From the NCBI RefSeq assembly GCF_000283155.1, contig NW_004454156.1, positions 38,032,887 through 38,096,886 of the forward strand: 64,000 bases of DNA. The letters run 5' to 3'. Position 1 is the first letter of the stretch. The number at the start of each line of letters is the position of its first letter. The position numbers and the translations under genes are program-made. This DNA is from Ceratotherium simum simum. Taxonomy: Eukaryota > Chordata > Mammalia > Perissodactyla > Rhinocerotidae. The notes below the pieces were generated by a model. The model worked only from the letters and a program-made list of their open reading frames with translations, did not search any database and had not been told where the DNA came from. This document shows, piece by piece, positions 47,211 to 57,790 of the stretch.

Positions 47211-48064
47211 TGCACTATTTATCCAAAAAGTCTGTGTGTATGGGCTATGTTACTACTCACTACCTGCTATTAATAACCTGGCTTCCAAAGTGTATAAAAT
47301 AAAAAATATTTTAAGGAAATGACAATGAATAATTTTTAGTATTGTCTCATGCAATATTCGGGATACACTATACAAAAAAAGGCATTCGTTGTTTGTCTGA
47401 AATTCAAATTAAACTGGGTATCTTGTTTTTTTGTTTGTTAAATCTGGCAACCCTAGGAAATGTTGAAGCACTGCACTGAGTAATGTGAGCTTCCTTACTC
47501 ATTAGCAATAAAATCAAAGACATACTTTGCCAGTTTGCAGTAATCAGCTATTATAGAATCTAGACATTTAGTCAACAGTATGTCCAAATTTTTCAGGAAT
47601 TCCTCAATTCATGAAGGTGAAAATGTTTGCCCAGGCCCCTGGCTTTCTCCAAAATCATATGTGTATCGCAAATCACGTGTAACTTGGACATAGTCTCACA
47701 CTTCTAAAAAGCTCACTTACCAGCTACATGACTTGTTCTTGACAGTTTTGCAATGCACGATTCAAATTAATACCTTAGAAACATGACATTATTACTTGTC
47801 ATAGACCTTTCCAGTGGGTTGCAAACTGTCACAAGCATAAATGTGAAAAAGATGTGATCACTATAGCAATGATTTTCATGCTAGGTTTTGTTGAGTCCTA
47901 GGGTTCCTCTGAAGTGTTTCTAAGGCCAACGTGAGGGTAAAGTTCTCTGTCTCTGATCAAATCCAGGTTGTTCAGTTTTTATCTGTTATATGTATTTGGG
48001 CTCTAAAAGTATTTTAGTTGAATAAAGTGTTCCACCGTTAAGAAATAATTTGAAAACGAGTAAT
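47211..48064. other. unassigned sequence
   Basis: No recognised family or gene. Confidence 0.4.
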
Positions 48065-48216
48065 TTGGAAACATACAGATTTTGGTGTGAGAAAAACTTG
48101 TGACTTACCCCAGTTTGGGCACTTGTCTTCTATGTAAACTTAGAATGGTTACTTAACCTCTCTAAACCTTTTTCTCGAATGAGAAAGAGATAATAACAGA
48201 ACTTCCCTCACAGGAC
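48065..48216 (+). repeat. MIR SINE, left half
   Basis: 'acatacagattttggtgtga', 'gaatggttacttaacctctc' and 'gagataataacagaacttccc' are MIR head and body. The next MIR block is found only after the L1, at 48788. Confidence 0.7.
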
Positions 48217-48787
48217 ATTTTTTTCTTTTTATTGTGTTAAGAACACTTAGCATGAGATCTACCCTCTTAACAAATTTTTGAGTGCAATACAGTTTTGTTA
48301 ACTACAGACACAATGCTGTACAGCAGATCTCTAGAATTTATTCATCTTCCATACCCGAAATGTTATACCTATTGAACAGTAACTCCCCATTTCTCCCTCC
48401 CCCCAGCCTCTGGCAAACACCATTCTACTCTTTGTTTCTATGAGTTTGACTATTTTAGATACCTCATATAAATGGAATCATGCAGTATTTGTCCTTCTGT
48501 GACTGGCTTATTTCCCTTAGCATAATGTCCTCGAGGTTCATCCATGTTGTTGCATATGGCAGGATTTCCTTCTTTTTTAAGGCCAAATAATATTCCATTA
48601 TATATATAAATGCCACATTTTATTTATCCATTCATGCATTAATGGACGCTTAGGTTGTTTCCATATCTTGGCTGCTGTGAATAATGCTGCAATGAACACG
48701 GAAGTGCAAATATCTCGTCAAGATCCTGATTTCAATTCCTTTGGATATATACACAGAAGTGGGATTGCTGGGTCATATGGTACGAAA
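48217..48787 (-). mobile_element. L1 LINE 3' end, antisense, inserted in MIR
   Basis: Antisense L1 3' region with clear blocks: 'gtgcaatacagttttgttaac', 'aactccccatttctccctcc', 'cataatgtcctcgaggttcat', 'ataatattccattatatata', 'ttccatatcttggctgctgt', 'aataatgctgcaatgaacac' and 'gtgggattgctgggtcatat'. Better preserved than the other L1 pieces in the window. Confidence 0.9.
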
Positions 48788-48880
48788 AAAGTGAGATAAT
48801 TAATGTAAAATGTTTAGTACAGCGGCTGGTACATAGTAAATAAATAATAAATGTTAACTACTATAATTATTATTTTATGT
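48788..48880 (+). repeat. MIR SINE, right half
   Basis: 'gtgagataattaatgtaaaa', 'gtttagtacagcggctggta' and 'catagtaaataaataataaa' complete the MIR begun at 48065. Confidence 0.75.
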
Positions 48881-48949
48881 TAAAAGTAATCTTTTAACGA
48901 GTTGAATTATTATTCAACAACAATGATTATATGAATTCAACAGTAATGA

Positions 48950-49140
48950 ATATACTTGTTCTCATGTAATCTTCACAACAATATGCTGAGGTCATTGTAT
49001 TCTCCTTCTATGGGGAGGAAATTGAGACTTGGGCAGATTGGTGAGCAGCAGTGTTCATTCAGCTGTAAGTGGCAGACTGGAGTTTTGAACTTGGGTGTCT
49101 TGAGTCCAAGTATAATATTCTTCCTATTAAGCCCAAACTA
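48950..49140 (-). repeat. MIR SINE, antisense
   Basis: 'catgtaatcttcacaacaat', 'ggggaggaaattgagacttg', 'gctgtaagtggcagactgga' and 'gttttgaacttgggtgtctt' in antisense MIR order. Confidence 0.8.
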
Positions 49141-49626
49141 TTTCCTCCAGAGTCAACAAGGAACACATTGATCATGATTTATAATATCATTTAAAAATTT
49201 AGATCTATGGGTTTTGTTGTTTGGTAGAAAAGTTGCATTGTTAAGTAATTACCCAGTGTATACTTTTCTAAGAATCAATATTAATGTGATTAATATAAGT
49301 GATCAGAAGAATTTTTGAAGGCCTTTATGTCAAGTGCTCTCTGATTACTTACTTCCTGGATCTGGAGGACTGTTGTTTGCTGTGTTAATCAATGTAGCCT
49401 TCGGGATGGAAGGAAAGCCCTTTGTGACCTCACCCTTTGAATAGTCATGCATTACAATCCTATAATTATTTCTATAGGTTAATGACATCAAAGAGCATTC
49501 TACAGCAGATAAAGTGAACTGTTTCTGATAAATACACCAGCATAGCAAATCATACCAAGTAGGGCTTCTTTTTTATGCTGCTGAAATACACAATTGCCTT
49601 AGTTTTTTCAAGTATTAAAATATTTT
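49141..49626. other. unassigned sequence
   Basis: No recognised family or gene. Confidence 0.4.
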
Positions 49627-49916
49627 ATGGAGCCATCCCTGACGGCCTCGTGGTTAAAGTTCTACACGCTCTACTTTGGCAGTCCAGGTTTGGCTCTTGG
49701 TCATGGAACCACACCACTCATCTGTCAGTAGCCATGCCGTGATGGCAGCTCACATAGAAGAACTAGAAGGACTTACAACTAGAATATACAACTGTGTACT
49801 GGGGCTTTGGAGAGAAAAAAAAAGAGAGGAAGATTGGCAACAAGTGTTAGCTCAGAGCAAATCTTTCCCAGCCAAAAAATAAAAAAATAATAAAAAAAAT
49901 AAAATTATTAAAAAAA
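49627..49916 (+). mobile_element. ERE-type SINE (ERE3/4-like)
   Basis: 'atggagccatccctgacggc', 'ctcgtggttaaagttctac', 'gcagctcacatagaagaac', 'actagaatatacaactgtgt', 'actggggctttggagag', one 'gaagattggcaacaagtgtt' module and a long A-rich tail (49876-49920). Intermediate in structure between the copies at 11856 and 33905. Confidence 0.9.
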
Positions 49917-50094
49917 AAAATTATAGTTAGAACACCAGGTTGTCCCAGGCCTTGGGAATGGCAACATAAAATCACTTCGCTAGGGATTTTTCATTGGCTG
50001 GTGAACTGGAATCAATTTGAAATATTCTTTCTCCACCGGAATTTCCATTTTAATATATCCCAAGAAAGTGTCAATCAACACTTGTTTCCTCTCT

Positions 50095-50325
50095 CTTTAG
50101 TTCCTATAATATAGTTGCTGTTTATGAAACATCATTTTGTGTCTAGCATTTTACACAGATTATTTCACTTAATCTCTGTTACAATCCAGCAAGATAGGTC
50201 TTATTCCGTCTTAAAGATGAGGAAACTGAAGCCAAGGAAGTTAAAACTGCTCACCTAAAGTTTCACTACCTCTAAATGAAGAAGATAGAATTGATTCCCA
50301 GGCTTTATTAACTTTAAACCTGAAG
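50095..50325 (-). repeat. MIR SINE, antisense
   Basis: 'tgtctagcattttacacaga', 'taatctctgttacaatccag', 'aaagatgaggaaactgaagc' and 'agaattgattcccaggcttt'. Confidence 0.82.
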
Positions 50326-50439
50326 ATCCTTCCTGACGTAAATGCAAATAAACCCAAATCTAAAACAATTCCACGAAAGATTTATGTGATTACAGGTATA
50401 TAGGAAAGTACCACTTGGGGTGCAGTGGAAATCAGTGTG

Positions 50440-50700
50440 ATAAATATAGTAATAGCCAACATTTATTGAGAGTTTAGCATGTGCTAGGCATTGTGTAGCA
50501 CATTATAGATATTAATTAACTTATGCACAAAAGCCCTTTAGGTATGTTTTTATACCCAAGTTACAGATGAGGAAACTGAGATGTAGATAGTTAAGTCTCT
50601 CTCACAACATTCCACATCTAGTAAGTGGGGGAGCCTGGATTTGACCTGATTCTGCGTGACCAAAGGCCTCCTCTTCACCCCTAGATGATGCAGTGATTTG
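50440..50700 (-). repeat. MIR SINE, near full length, antisense
   Basis: 'atagccaacatttattgaga', 'gtgctaggcattgtgtagca', 'cagatgaggaaactgagatg', 'catctagtaagtgggggagc' and 'ctggatttgacctgattctg'. Confidence 0.93.
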
Positions 50701-51889
50701 AGTTCTAGTCATTCCTTTCCTTCATTAGCTCTCACCAGGTTCTGAATCTGTGATGTATTTTGGATGCTGGCAGAACTGTGTGCTGGTTTAGTCTAGGGGG
50801 ATTGATATCTGATTTCTCACCCAGATTCTCCTTGCATCTTCTAGAAGGAAGGGAGAATGTCTTCTACACTAGTTCTCTGCTAATCCAGTAGATTTGCTGC
50901 ATGGGTTTGTAAATAATGCTTAGTTTTTGTTTAGAAAATGTATTTTTCTACCATTTAAATTGAATTTTAATTTAACCATTTAAAACGAATTTTCTTGATT
51001 CTTTTTTTAGGAATATGTTATTTTCCAAGTACTTTTTGTTTTATTTACACATATTACTTACATATTTTTTTAGCCTAAAAGTAGGTTTTTGTCATAATTT
51101 TTTATAAACACAAATCACTACATCCTTATCCTCTTACAAGCCTATTTTTAACTACTTTCTAAATTTTGCTTTTCATTTTCTCTTGTTTTGGCTATTTAAA
51201 AAATTTAAATATTTTTTCCTTATTTGTATGTTAAATACTGTGGCAGGTATTTTTTTAATGAGCTTTTAACAACATGCGCCACATCTGACGTTTCCACAGT
51301 CCTTGGGACTGTCCTCATCTGCGATCGATCCAGCATTAAAAGAGAATGGATTATAGAATAATCAACCTATAAAAGCACTTCTGTTGCTAAGCCGGCCACT
51401 GTCTCCGTTATCCCTCCTCTTGTGACTTATGTGTGTTCCTTTTAGAACAAATGTCGCACTTGGGAGGAGCCATGTGTAGCCTGAGGCAATGCATGATCCC
51501 CATACACTAGCAGGAGGTCTCAGTGGGTCTGTGTTGCTGTGTTGAGTCTTGGGAAGCCCCAGCAAAGGAGGGACCAGGGTCCTGGCTGCAGGTTCAGAAT
51601 GGGGATCATGCCCATAAAACATGGAGAGGCTCTGGAGGTTCCCTTAGCCTGGGGTGGCCATTACAATGCATCCTCTATTGAGGGTAACTTTGAGACAGAC
51701 ACTATTGAAATCTAAGGAGGTGCTGCTCATAATCATGCCCACACAGCAGGTTTAGACTGGACTCTTGGAGCCTTTGCCCAAAATGATCTTGTTCACTTTC
51801 CTGAAGTTCTTTTTCCTTTGAATCTATTTCTAACGCTTAAGGGAGTTTGTAAGGGCAGGGTTCTTCTTTAAATGAAAATGTCACAAAAA
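50701..51889. other. unassigned sequence
   Basis: An AT-rich part (50930-51260) is followed by a more GC-rich part (51280-51780) with several CpGs. I recognise no repeat or gene. An 86-codon antisense frame (51362-51622) lacks context. Confidence 0.4.
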
Positions 51890-52115
51890 TAATAACTCTT
51901 ATTTATATAGTGTATTTGAAACTTGTGCCAGTCACTATTCTAAGTGATTTACACATATTGACTCATTTAATCCTCCACATAACATACGACAGATGGAGAA
52001 ATAGATGTACAGGGAAGGTAGTGGCTGCCCAAGACACATAGTGAATAAAGGGAGAGGCTGGATTTGAAACAAGGCAGGCTTCCTCTGGACTCTGTCCTCA
52101 ACCATCACACCATAT
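51890..52115 (-). repeat. MIR SINE, antisense
   Basis: 'taataactcttatttatata', 'gtgccagtcactattctaag', 'tgactcatttaatcctccac', 'cccaagacacatagtgaata' and 'ggctggatttgaaacaaggc'. Confidence 0.88.
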
Positions 52116-52224
52116 AGCATCACACATTAATCTATTAACACTAACTGTGCATTAAAATCAGTTCACGGTATTTCAGATTGTAAAAGGATAAACCTAACAC
52201 GGTCTAGTTAATTATTATAGTACC

Positions 52225-53790
52225 GATAATTCACTCATCCATTTAGCAAACATTTATTGAGCTCCTGCTGTGTGCATGACACTGTGTGAGGCACAGATGG
52301 TGTAGAAAGGACAGGATTCCTGATTTCACGGCACATTCAGCCTGTCTAGGAACACAGACTTTTAAATAAGTGATTGTAGGGGAACAGCATAACGTGTGAT
52401 ATGACGGGAATGTTCCTAGGAACAGAGGACCTAGTCATGTCTATGCATTAGGGAGGGCTTCTGTAAGGAAGTGACATTTCCATTGCGACCTGAATGATGA
52501 GTAGAAGTTCATCAGGCAAAGGGCAAGAGGAGGGGTGTTTCCAAGTGGAGGTAGCAGGGGTTGGGGAAGGTTTTAAGCCAGAGAGAACCATGTAGATGCT
52601 GCAGAGAAGAGCCACTGTGCAGACACAGCAGAAGTGAGGCTGTAGAGCTAAGCAGGCCAGATCATGGACAGCTTTACGGCCATGTTAAAGAGGTTCCCCT
52701 ATATCTCAAGGGCAAAAGGAACCCATATGAAAGCTCGAAAAGCTGGGGAGTGACATGATTGAATTTGCATCTTAGAAAGAATATTCTGGCTACCGCGTGG
52801 AGAGTAGATTAGAAGTTTATGTGTATGAAGGGGCAAGTCTGGAGGCAGGGAGGCCAGTTAGGAGGCTGTAGTCCAGAAACAATGGTGGCCAGGTCTAGAG
52901 CGTTAGTAGAAATGGAGAGAATTGGATAGATTTAAGAGATACATGAAAGGTAGAATCAGTAGGACTCAGTGATTCACTGAACGTGAGGATGAGGAGTTGA
53001 GGGTCAGATGTTTCTGGTTCCAGCGGAGGGGAAGATGATCATGCCATTTACTGAGATGGAGAGCCTTGGACATGTGCATAGGCCATGGAGGTGAGGTGAG
53101 GACAATGGCCTCATCTGTGAGTGCTGAGTTGTAGGTGCCTCTGAGACATCTAAATGAAGTTGTTAAGAGCCTACAGTAGTGCACATAGTGCATAGTAGGT
53201 GTTCAACAATTATTGCTGAGTTGAATGAATATATGGTAAACTGTGGGGTATGTATGTTTGGAGCTCAAGTTGGGCTTGCAAGGTTAGAGACAAAGATTGT
53301 TAAAATATCAGCATATAGATGATAACTGGAGCCAAGGCAGTACTGAGATGTGGGAGTGTGAAGAGTGAGAAGAGCAGACGGCCTGGGACTGAGCCTCAGG
53401 TGTGCCAACATTCAAGCAACAGGCAGAGGAAGAGGAGGCTGTAAAGGAGAAGTAGCCAGCGAGGCAGGAGGAATATCACTGGAATGCTGCATCTTGGAAG
53501 CAGAGGGAATGGGCTATTTTCAAAGGTTCAAACTGTCCAGTGCCTCAAACAGATCAAGCAGCATAAGGACTGAAAAACATCTCTTGGATTTAAAAATAAG
53601 GAAGTCATTGATGACCTAGTAACATCAGAAAGTGAAGAGGGTTGAAGCCAGATGGGAGTGGGTTGAGGAATGATTAAGGGTGAGAAAATGAAGATTGCAA
53701 ATATGGACAACTTGTGAGAGAATATTGGCTGTGAAAGAAAGAAGAGATAATGAAAAATAAGATCAATAAAAATACAACGCCTTTCCTTCC
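52225..53790 (-). repeat. long L2 LINE, antisense
   Basis: Runs from the L2 tail ('caaacatttattgagctcct') through 'gaagtgacatttccattgcg', 'caggccagatcatggacagc', 'ggagtgacatgattgaattt', 'gaggccagttaggaggctgt', 'ccatttactgagatggagag', 'atatcagcatatagatgata' and 'caaactgtccagtgcctcaa' towards the ORF2 core. A short sense L2/MIR tail (about 53160-53245, with 'catagtgcatagtaggtgtt') interrupts it. The last 90 bases also form the left end of the inverted repeat. Confidence 0.88.
53160..53245 (+). repeat. short L2/MIR 3' tail nested in antisense L2
   Basis: 'gcacatagtgcatagtaggt' and 'gttcaacaattattgctgag' with 'ttgaatgaatatatgg' are a sense L2-type tail, opposite in strand to the host L2. The host reading resumes after it. 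Confidence 0.65.
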
Positions 53791-53948
53791 TTTTCCTTTT
53801 CTCTTTCCCTTCCTGAAAAATTCAGTACCAAAACCACTGGGTGGGGCAAAGCAAGAATGCTGTCCGCACAGATGACTGGCTGGTGTGGGATGGTGGAGGT
53901 CAGGCGGAGTGAGGAGTGTGTCTACACTGGAGGAAAGCCCAGTTGGAG
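53698..53948 (+). repeat. inverted repeat, left arm
   Basis: The reverse complement of 54909-55155 matches this arm from end to end at roughly 85 percent by eye with small indels. Shared blocks include 'gagaatattggctgtgaa', 'aataagatcaataaaaata', 'gtggggcaaagcaaga', 'cacagat', 'ctggtgtg' and 'gagtgaggagtg'. The outer 90 bp is L2-derived. The inner part holds units of the tandem array in antisense. Confidence 0.85.
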
Positions 53949-54323
53949 ATGTTCCACATTTGATCAACCTTCCTCTGTGTAACCAATCACCCATCACCAT
54001 GGCCACCTTCTCCTCTCTTGATGCCCTCCTCACATCCCTTATCACTCTATGTTCCTATACCCCAAACCGAACTTCCCCCAGTGTAGACGCTCTGCTTATC
54101 CTGCTTGGACTCTGAGGTCCCTTACCAAGCCACTTCTCTGTGTGGACAGCATGCTTACCCTGCCATACTGTGACACCTGTGCCAGATTACTCCCATTCAT
54201 GGATGCCCTTCTCACCTCATTTGGGTTCTAACACCTCACACTGGGCCTTCTCTCTGTGTGGACACATTCCTCATTCCACTCAGACTCTGAAATTCCAGCC
54301 AGAACACCCTCATATGTGGATAC

Positions 54324-54783
54324 TGTGATGATTAATTTTATGTATCACCTTGACTGGGCCTTGGGGTACCCATATATTCGGTTAAACGTTATCTCTGGGT
54401 TTGTCTGTGAGGGTGTTTCTAGATGAGATTAACAATGGATTTTGTAGACTGAGTAAAGCAGATTGCTCACCCCAGTGCGGGTACCTCATCCAACTCATCA
54501 AAGGTCTGAATAGAATAAGAGTAGAAAGAATTCTTGCTCTCTGCCTAACTGTCTTCGAGCTTGGACAGTGGTCTTCTCCTGGCCAAGACTGGCCAAGGAA
54601 TGGTCTCAGACTTATACTAGAACTTATGCCATCAGCTCTCCTGGGTCTTCTGCTTACTGACTGTGGGTCTTGGACTTGGTAGCCTCTATAATAATGTGAG
54701 CCGATTCCATACAGTAAATCAACCTCTTCCCCTCCCTCCATCTCCTATTGATTCTGTTTCTCTGGAAAATCCAGACTAATCTG
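54324..54783 (+). mobile_element. MLT2-type ERVL LTR, solo
   Basis: Starts TGTGATGATTAATTTTATGT and carries 'caccttgactgggccttggg', 'gtgagggtgtttctagatga', 'gactgagtaaagcagattgc', 'gcctctataataatgtgagc', 'gattctgtttctctggaaaa' and 'tccagactaat'. The sequence on either side belongs to the tandem array, so the LTR landed in it. I name MLT2 with moderate certainty. Confidence 0.8.
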
Positions 54784-54875
54784 GCCCTCTCTAACCTTGC
54801 TCAGGGTCCAATAGTCCAGGCCAGCCCACTTCTCTGCACAGTTGTCATGTTCACCCACCACTTCCGCCTTGGGCT

Positions 54876-54917
54876 TAGGATATCTGAAATTGGGCCTAGG
54901 ATATCTGAAATTGGGCC
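54876..54917 (+). repeat. exact 21-bp two-copy tandem repeat
   Basis: 54876-54896 and 54897-54917 are identical, each containing GGATATCTGAAATTGGGCC. Confidence 0.92.
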
Positions 54918-55155
54918 TTTCCCCTACATGGACCCACTCCTCACTCTGCTTAGGCTCCAAGATCTCACACCAGGCAGTGATCTGTGTAGACAGCTCTCTT
55001 GCTTTGCCCCACTCAATGGCTTTAGGACAGAATTATTCAGGAAGGAAAAGTGAAATGGAAAAGGAAGACTTGCTGTACTATTTTTATTGATCTTATTTTT
55101 TGTTATCTCTTCATTCCTTCACAGCCAATATTCTCTTACAAGCTGTCCATATTTG
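54909..55155 (-). repeat. inverted repeat, right arm
   Basis: Partner of 53698-53948 in opposite orientation. The outermost 75 bp ('aatattctcttacaagctgt', 'cagccaatattctc' on the plus strand) is L2-derived in sense. L2 similarity stops abruptly at 55155, where the left arm's L2 continues for 1.5 kb. Confidence 0.85.
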
Positions 55156-55159
55156 ATGT

Positions 55160-55190
55160 CAATATGTGTGTGTGTATGTGTATACTCACA
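55160..55190 (+). repeat. TG-rich microsatellite
   Basis: A short (TG)n tract with two interruptions, directly outside the right arm. Confidence 0.85.
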
Positions 55191-55279
55191 TACATTCCCT
55201 AGTTCTTCTCTCCAGTGAAAAGGTCTTGGAATAGCAACCTCGCTACAGCAAGGAGTATACCTAGAGCCCACAGCTTGGC

Positions 55280-56170
55280 CTCCAAATACCATTCTCCACT
55301 GAAAGGTCTAAAAGGAACCAGGTCTCCATGAAGAAATGACTGATTCCAGAGCTGGGACAAGGAAAATACAACATGAGACTGGAACAGCTTTTTGTACCAT
55401 AAAGTAAGATGGTGCCAAAAGAAGATAGGGTATATCAAAATGACATATTTTGGCTCTTACTGGCCAAATCTTGAACTATTTGAGACTCAAAATAAATAAC
55501 GAATCACTGAATACATAGTTTCAAAATATCTCTTTCAATAGTCCTTTCCCCACAAAATTATGTATTAATAAGTTCACAGTGGAAAAGTCTGGCAATTACC
55601 ACCTTAATCAAGTGATCAAAGTTAACATCATCAATGGAACAAATAAAAATCATATACTACCTAAGAGGATGCTGAGAAGAATGCAACATCACTTCTGTGA
55701 TATTCCTGCCAAAGACACTTAACCAGAATCTAATCATGGGAAACAACAGACAAACTGAAATTGATGGATATTTCACAAAATAACTGTCCTTTAATCTTCA
55801 AATGTGTCAATGTCATGTAAGTTGAAGAAAAGCTGAGGAACTCTTCCAGAGTGAAAGAGATTAAAGAGACATAACAACCAAATGTAATGTATGACATTGA
55901 ACTGGATCATTTGCTATAAAGGACATTATTGAGACATCTGAAAATCTTTGAAAGGTTGAGGAGTGGGTGGTAGTAATGTGTCAATGTTGATTTCCTGATT
56001 TTGTTGGTTGTATTGTTGTCATGTTGGAGAATGCCCTTGTTTGTAGGAAATAGACACTAAAGTTTAGAGGGTGATTGGGCAGAAGTCTGAACTAAATAGT
56101 TCAGGAAAGAAAATTTGTCACACTATTGTGGCAACTCTTCTCTAAGTTTGAGATTGTTTTAAAATCACCC
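55280..56170 (+). repeat. L1 3' UTR, sense (copy 4 of 4)
   Basis: The longest copy: 'accattctccactgaaaggt', 'gattccagagctgggacaag', 'cttactggccaaatcttgaa', 'ataagttcacagtggaaaag', 'agtgatcaaagttaacatc', 'catcacttctgtgatattcc', 'aatgtaatgtatgacattga', 'ttgtaggaaatagacactaa' and a 'gagattgttttaaaatcacc' end. Confidence 0.85.
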
Positions 56171-56214
56171 CCCACACATACACACTAATACAACAAGCAC
56201 ACCAACACATGAAT

Positions 56215-56400
56215 GGCTTTTCAAAGTGTTCACCATAACTTCATATATTAATATATTCACTAATTCTTATAAAAATACAGTGAAGTATGAGGATGGATAT
56301 TAGTACTTACATATTATAAATGAGGATCCATTGTGCAAAGAAGTTAAATGCCAAAGACCATGCAGGTAGTAAGTGGCCAAGCATGGACTGGGTGGAAAGG
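56215..56400 (-). repeat. MIR SINE, antisense
   Basis: 'ttcactaattcttataaaaa', 'ataaatgaggatccattgtg', 'caaagaagttaaatgccaaa' and 'gcaggtagtaagtggccaag'. Confidence 0.75.
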
Positions 56401-56539
56401 GAGAAGGAGAGACAAAGTTCTGGGGCACAGTGTGCTCTCTAGGGAGAACAGGTGTAGATGAGGGTGTAATGTTGGGGGAGGGTGGGGGCTGCTTGAAATA
56501 TCAGGGTAGAAGGAAGGTAAGTATACTTCAGAGAGGAAT

Positions 56540-56670
56540 AGATGGAAAGAGCAATAATCACCAGCTTAGGGAAGTTAAATAACTTGTTGAAGATCACATA
56601 GTGAGAAAGAGAGTGAGCTGGAGCTCAAAGGGTTTTATTTGACTCCACATTTCGCAACTTTCAGTTTGTA
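56540..56670 (-). repeat. MIR fragment, antisense
   Basis: 'gggaagttaaataacttgtt', 'gaagatcacatagtgagaaa' and 'agagtgagctggagctcaaa'. Confidence 0.6.
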
Positions 56671-56689
56671 ATTAGAGAGACCTTGATGA

Positions 56690-57059
56690 TCCTGAAAAAG
56701 CAGGTTTAATAGAAAGATGATGGAAGCCAGATGACAGAGGGTTAATGGGAGAGTGATTGGTGAGAGGATGGAGAATGAGAGTGTTGTTTTCTCTTTTGTC
56801 ACAGCGTGTGAAAGAGAGAGGCAAGACAGGAACCTGGAGGGGTGGTGGAGTTGACAGGATCTTTTTCTTAGAACAGTAGAATCCTGTGGTGAGTAGATCT
56901 GCTCACAGAAAGCAAAGACCAGTGAAAAGGAAAGCCTGAAGACGTAAGAGAGCAGTAGGCTGGGGTTACATCAAAGGGCTCTGAATGCTTTTCTGGGGAG
57001 CCTGGTTTTAAGTCTGTGAGTGATTGGCAGCCACTTGAAACCAATGGAGGCCATATTTA
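56690..57059 (-). repeat. L2 LINE, antisense, first part
   Basis: 'ggaagccagatgacagaggg', 'agagagaggcaagacaggaa' and 'ggcagccacttgaaaccaat' followed by 'ggaggccatatttag'. The L2 resumes at 57303 after a MIR. Confidence 0.6.
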
Positions 57060-57302
57060 GGTAGTGGGGTGGAGTGGTTAAGAGCTTGGACTATCGAGTC
57101 AGACTGCCTGGATTCCTATTCTTGTTCTGCCATATTTAGATGTAATATTGGGTAAGTAACAATCTCTTTCCCTTGGTTTCTTTATCTTTAACATGGGAGA
57201 TCATAAAAACATCTACCAAGTATTACATGAATTAACACATGCAAGAACCCTGGAAAGTGCGTGATATATGGTAACGCTCAATAAATGTTAACTCTTATTA
57301 TT
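57060..57302 (+). repeat. MIR SINE, full length, inserted in L2
   Basis: A complete MIR: 'ggtggagtggttaagagctt' (A-box region), 'gtcagactgcctggattcct', 'tattgggtaagtaacaatct' and 'ggtaacgctcaataaatgtt', ending in 'attattttt'. Confidence 0.93.
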
Positions 57303-57790
57303 TTTGATGGGCTAATGTGTGGAGGTGTGAAAAGCTTTTTTAATAGTTGAAGTGACAGATAATGAGCACTTGAAATAAGGTTGTGGTAGAAGGATTCCAA
57401 GAAGAAGCTAAATTTGTGTGAAAAGCTAAACATAGCAAGGCTTCATAACTGATTAAAGGCTTGGAGTAAGGGAGAGGATTTTCAGAACTGGGTGGATAAT
57501 GTTGCCATTCATTAAAACGGGAAATGGTGAATTGAAGATAGCGAATTCAGTTTGGAATGCATTAAGATTGAAGTGCCCATGTACACCCAGGTGGAGATAC
57601 CGCACAAACAGTTGAGTATATGAGTCTGAATTGCTGGAGAGAAGTGATCAGTTATAGCCTACAACTAAACCATGAGACTGGATGAGGGAGTCAGGCAGAA
57701 AGCAGAGCCAAAGAATTGAGGGATGTGAGACAAATTTGCCACAGATTCTGTATACACTCAGAAATAAACCAAAGAAAGACAAGTAGGGGG
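57303..57790 (-). repeat. L2 LINE, antisense, second part
   Basis: 'ttgccattcattaaaacggg', 'caggtggagataccgcacaa', 'cagttgagtatatgagtctg' and 'catgagactggatgagggag' continue the L2 in antisense. Confidence 0.7.

Larger units (their letters stand above)
53949..55030 (+). repeat. degenerate tandem array, period about 60 bp
   Basis: Successive units share a 'cacttctctgtgtggacagc'-like start and a 'ctcctcactctgcttaggct'-like middle. Examples begin near 54070, 54126, 54185, 54245, 54830, 54918 and 54978. Units are diverged in sequence and length. An exact 21-bp tandem repeat lies at 54876-54917. An MLT2-type LTR (54324-54783) sits inside it. No open frame of note. Confidence 0.65.

Noticed and set aside
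53949..55030. regularly spaced repeats resembling a CRISPR array
   Set aside because: Repeats are diverged, lack unique spacers and lie in mammalian repeat DNA. This is a decayed tandem array.
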